A DNA stretch of 13,614 nt. It comes from an uncultured Asticcacaulis sp. GTDB lineage: Bacteria > Pseudomonadota > Alphaproteobacteria > Caulobacterales > Caulobacteraceae. Positions 11,623 through 13,614 of the stretch are shown here, piece after piece. Each line of letters opens with the position of its first letter. The stretch's first letter is position 1. The stretch lies in NCBI GenBank assembly GCA_946480525.1, contig CAMLLA010000069.1:1-13614 (forward strand), written 5' to 3'. A program made the position numbers and the translations under genes. The notes below the pieces were generated by a model. That model saw nothing but the letters and a program-made list of their open reading frames with translations, had not been told where the DNA came from and ran no database searches.

Positions 11623-13614
11623 TTAAACGGGGTGTGCGATCATGGCGTCGCGGGCGGTTTTCAGCGCCGCGATCGTCAGTTTGAGGTTTTTGCGGGTCCA
11701 GCCGACTCCCTGCCCGACCAGGCCCATGCTCAAGCGCAGCGGCAGATAGTCGGTGCCGCCACGGAAGAGGTAGATATTGGTCAGGGAGTTGTCGGGTAAC
11801 GTCTTGTCGCCAGAGACCAGGGAGCCACCCGCCATCTGCATGTATTGCTTCAGGCTGTTCGGCGTGTAGGCGATGCCCAGGCGCGGCGCGACGTGCGCCG
11901 GGAAAAGGGCCGGGTATTGCAGGGCCTGGTTGGAGTTCATCCGGCAGTTGTTGCCGCCGTCGCCGCGATGCCCGACCAGCTCGATCTGCGTCGAGTTTGA
12001 GCCGACCGTGGCGAACACATTGCCCGAACCGTTCAGTTCTTCAGCGCAAGCCCCAAAGGCAAGGTTGTCAGGACCGGTACCAAGCTTATTGCCCGCCCAC
12101 CCGTTCAGTTCCGCATAGGTGTTGGTGTTGCCGGCAGGCGGCTGAAGGCCACGAAACGGCATATGGGTGAAGCCTGCGCCAAGAAGGTCCAGCCCCCAAT
12201 GCGCGCCGAGTGCGTTGACCCTTGCCTGCCCGATATCCTGTCCGGTGATGTACAGACCTTTGATGATCGAGGCTGCCGGTGAGGCGGGATCATACGTGCC
12301 GGCGACGATCAAGTCATGAAGCAGGCGGTCCATGACCAGCTTCCACCAGGTCGGCCAAGCCGATCCGCCGACTGCCGCGTCGGCGCGGGCTTCATAAGCA
12401 GCTGTCGCCGCCAGCCAGGTCGGACCGATTGTTGTGCCGTCAGCCGCGATCCAGTTGTCAGCATCGTTCGGACCAGTCGCGGTGTACTGCTTGCAATCGC
12501 CGAGGTTGGTAGCGGTGACGCCCCGCGCCTTCAGCTTGGGACTGTTCCAGGGCGAGCCGAGGGCGCGGATCGACGCGTCGGCAAGGATCAACGGCGAATG
12601 GACGATCCATCGACTGCCGTTATTGCTCATGCCGGCGCAGAACTCGTTGACGTACTCGACCGTCATGCCTTCGGGCTCGATGACAGTGCCGGTCTGATCT
12701 TTAGCGGTGATGGCCAAGACTTCCGCGAAATCCATTGGCCCTTCGACACGGATTTCACCACTGGATGCATCGTTGATCGTGATGGTCGGGTTCGTCCTGA
12801 GCCAGTCAGCCAAAACGTTGATGCGTCCGCGCTGCCATTTGGCATCGATTAAGGCGTTGCCGCGCAGGTAGATGCCGTCGATGATCGAGCCGTCGCCCAT
12901 ATCGGCCCAGAAAGCGGAATGGCTATTTGGCGAGGTCTGGGCACCGCTGCTGCCTTCGCTCGAGCCCATCTTGACCAGGAGCCGAATGCGCTTCCCATTG
13001 AACGGCGAGCCGGCCGGATCACGGGTCGTTCCGGTGCCGCTGCTGTTCAGAATGAGCGGCTGGAGGTAGTCGGACATGCCGATCCGCGCACCGACCGCCG
13101 ATTGGTTACGACGCGTGATGTAGGTCAGGTCGCAGCCTTCAACGACCGCGCCGATGGAGAACGAGGGCAAGCCAGCAATACCGCTGGTACCAGGGTTCTG
13201 GTTGGTGTTGACCTGAGAGTGGATGATCCGGCCGGCGACGAACTTCGGATTTACCAGCCGGATATCGCCGTCATAGTGCTGAATAATGGTGAGATCATCG
13301 GCGACATAGATCGGCCCGCCGCCCGTGTAGGAGTCCGTGATCGTTTCGACGTTTTTGAGCTTGCCGACAATGCCGCGGATTTCGCCCCCGTAGCAACTGA
13401 ACTTACGGCCGCCGTCCTGGATGATGTAGTTGGACTTGTCGGCAGGGTTGATACTCTCGACAGCCAGGTTAAAGCGGGCGGAAACCTGCAACGAGTCCTG
13501 GATGAAGATTAGTCGGTCGAAGAAGGTCCCTGCAAAATCAACAACGACCTCGTCGGGCGAGGCTGTCGACGTCGACAACATGGAAATCGCATAACCGTCA
13601 TAAAGATGGTCAGC
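11623..13614 (-). CDS. Tail spike/fibre-like protein, N-terminus beyond window
   Basis: The frame is open to the window edge: 11 further codons (ADHLYDGYAIS) precede the first methionine at 13581. At least 663 residues are therefore visible and the true start is outside. Counting from that methionine, residues 1-330 show repeated short strands with turns (IQDGGRKFSCYGGEIRG, VEGCDLTYITRRNQ, MGDGSIIDGIYLRGNALI), as in right-handed beta-helix spikes. Residues 410-652 (WPTWWKLVMDRLLHDLIVAG, then GLYITGQDIGQARVNALGAH and ending KLTIAALKTARDAMIAH) resemble the C-terminal lectin-like sandwich seen on phage and prophage adhesins. The role is host recognition, perhaps glycan cleavage; no catalytic residues can be assigned. 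It is unusual that this gene precedes the head genes. Family call is from pattern only. Confidence 0.7.
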   Translation of the reverse strand, partial: ADHLYDGYAISMLSTSTASPDEVVVDFAGTFFDRLIFIQDSLQVSARFNLAVESINPADKSNYIIQDGGRKFSCYGGEIRGIVGKLKNVETITDSYTGGGPIYVADDLTIIQHYDGDIRLVNPKFVAGRIIHSQVNTNQNPGTSGIAGLPSFSIGAVVEGCDLTYITRRNQSAVGARIGMSDYLQPLILNSSGTGTTRDPAGSPFNGKRIRLLVKMGSSEGSSGAQTSPNSHSAFWADMGDGSIIDGIYLRGNALIDAKWQRGRINVLADWLRTNPTITINDASSGEIRVEGPMDFAEVLAITAKDQTGTVIEPEGMTVEYVNEFCAGMSNNGSRWIVHSPLILADASIRALGSPWNSPKLKARGVTATNLGDCKQYTATGPNDADNWIAADGTTIGPTWLAATAAYEARADAAVGGSAWPTWWKLVMDRLLHDLIVAGTYDPASPAASIIKGLYITGQDIGQARVNALGAHWGLDLLGAGFTHMPFRGLQPPAGNTNTYAELNGWAGNKLGTGPDNLAFGACAEELNGSGNVFATVGSNSTQIELVGHRGDGGNNCRMNSNQALQYPALFPAHVAPRLGIAYTPNSLKQYMQMAGGSLVSGDKTLPDNSLTNIYLFRGGTDYLPLRLSMGLVGQGVGWTRKNLKLTIAALKTARDAMIAHPV

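Noticed and set aside
12316..13512. Plus-strand open frames (178 and 197 codons) opposite the spike gene
   Set aside because: They are Arg/Asp/Val-rich antisense frames without recognisable motifs, and the minus-strand frame is continuous through the whole interval.
1..13614. CRISPR arrays, tRNA or rRNA genes, insertion sequences, attachment sites
   Set aside because: I saw no regularly spaced repeats, no cloverleaf or rRNA-like sequence, no transposase or integrase frame, and no terminal repeats.

Overview
The window is a stretch of the late (virion structural) gene cluster of a Mu-like, contractile-tailed bacteriophage or prophage. All supportable genes lie on the minus strand, so transcription runs from position 13614 towards position 1. 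The open frames on the plus strand are antisense shadows of these genes. The sequence is GC-rich with strongly coupled genes. The head and tail genes belong to the Mu/FluMu families. A spike-base-like protein next to an SGNH hydrolase recalls alphaproteobacterial phages and gene transfer agents, so an alphaproteobacterial host is a reasonable guess but not proven. No integrase, transposase, host gene or attachment site is visible.

In order of transcription the layout is as follows. (1) A host-interaction block, 13614-9781: a large tail spike/fibre-like protein (cut by the window edge), a small spike-base-like protein and a 499-residue SGNH/GDSL hydrolase with a C-terminal Ig-like domain. (2) A head block, 9781-5224: a MuF minor head protein whose C-terminus carries one or two toxin-like nuclease domains, a 148-bp gap, a Mu I-type protease with a nested scaffold frame, a probable capsid cement protein, the gpT major capsid protein and a FluMu_N-type gp35 homologue. 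(3) A small two-helix membrane protein, 5180-4914, followed by a strong intrinsic terminator inside the operon. (4) A neck and tail block, 4841-1: gp36 (DUF1320), gpG-like virion morphogenesis protein, gp37 (DUF1834), gp38 (DUF2635), contractile sheath, tail tube, tail assembly chaperone with a programmed -1 frameshift extension, and the N-terminal 294 residues of the tape measure protein.

The genes work together as a virion assembly line. The protease, scaffold, capsid, cement and MuF proteins build the head. gp36, gpG-like and gp37 are probably the neck and tail completion set. Sheath, tube, chaperones and tape measure build the contractile tail, and the spike and hydrolase probably act on the cell surface. 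Many adjacent genes overlap by 1 or 4 bases (TGATG, TAATG or ATGA), which indicates translational coupling.

The points most worth a second look are the receptor-binding/hydrolase block placed in front of the head genes, the MuF protein fused to PBECR-type nuclease modules, a textbook G_GGT_TTT slippery site with an unlisted 51-codon -1 frame, and the intrinsic terminator that splits head from tail genes.
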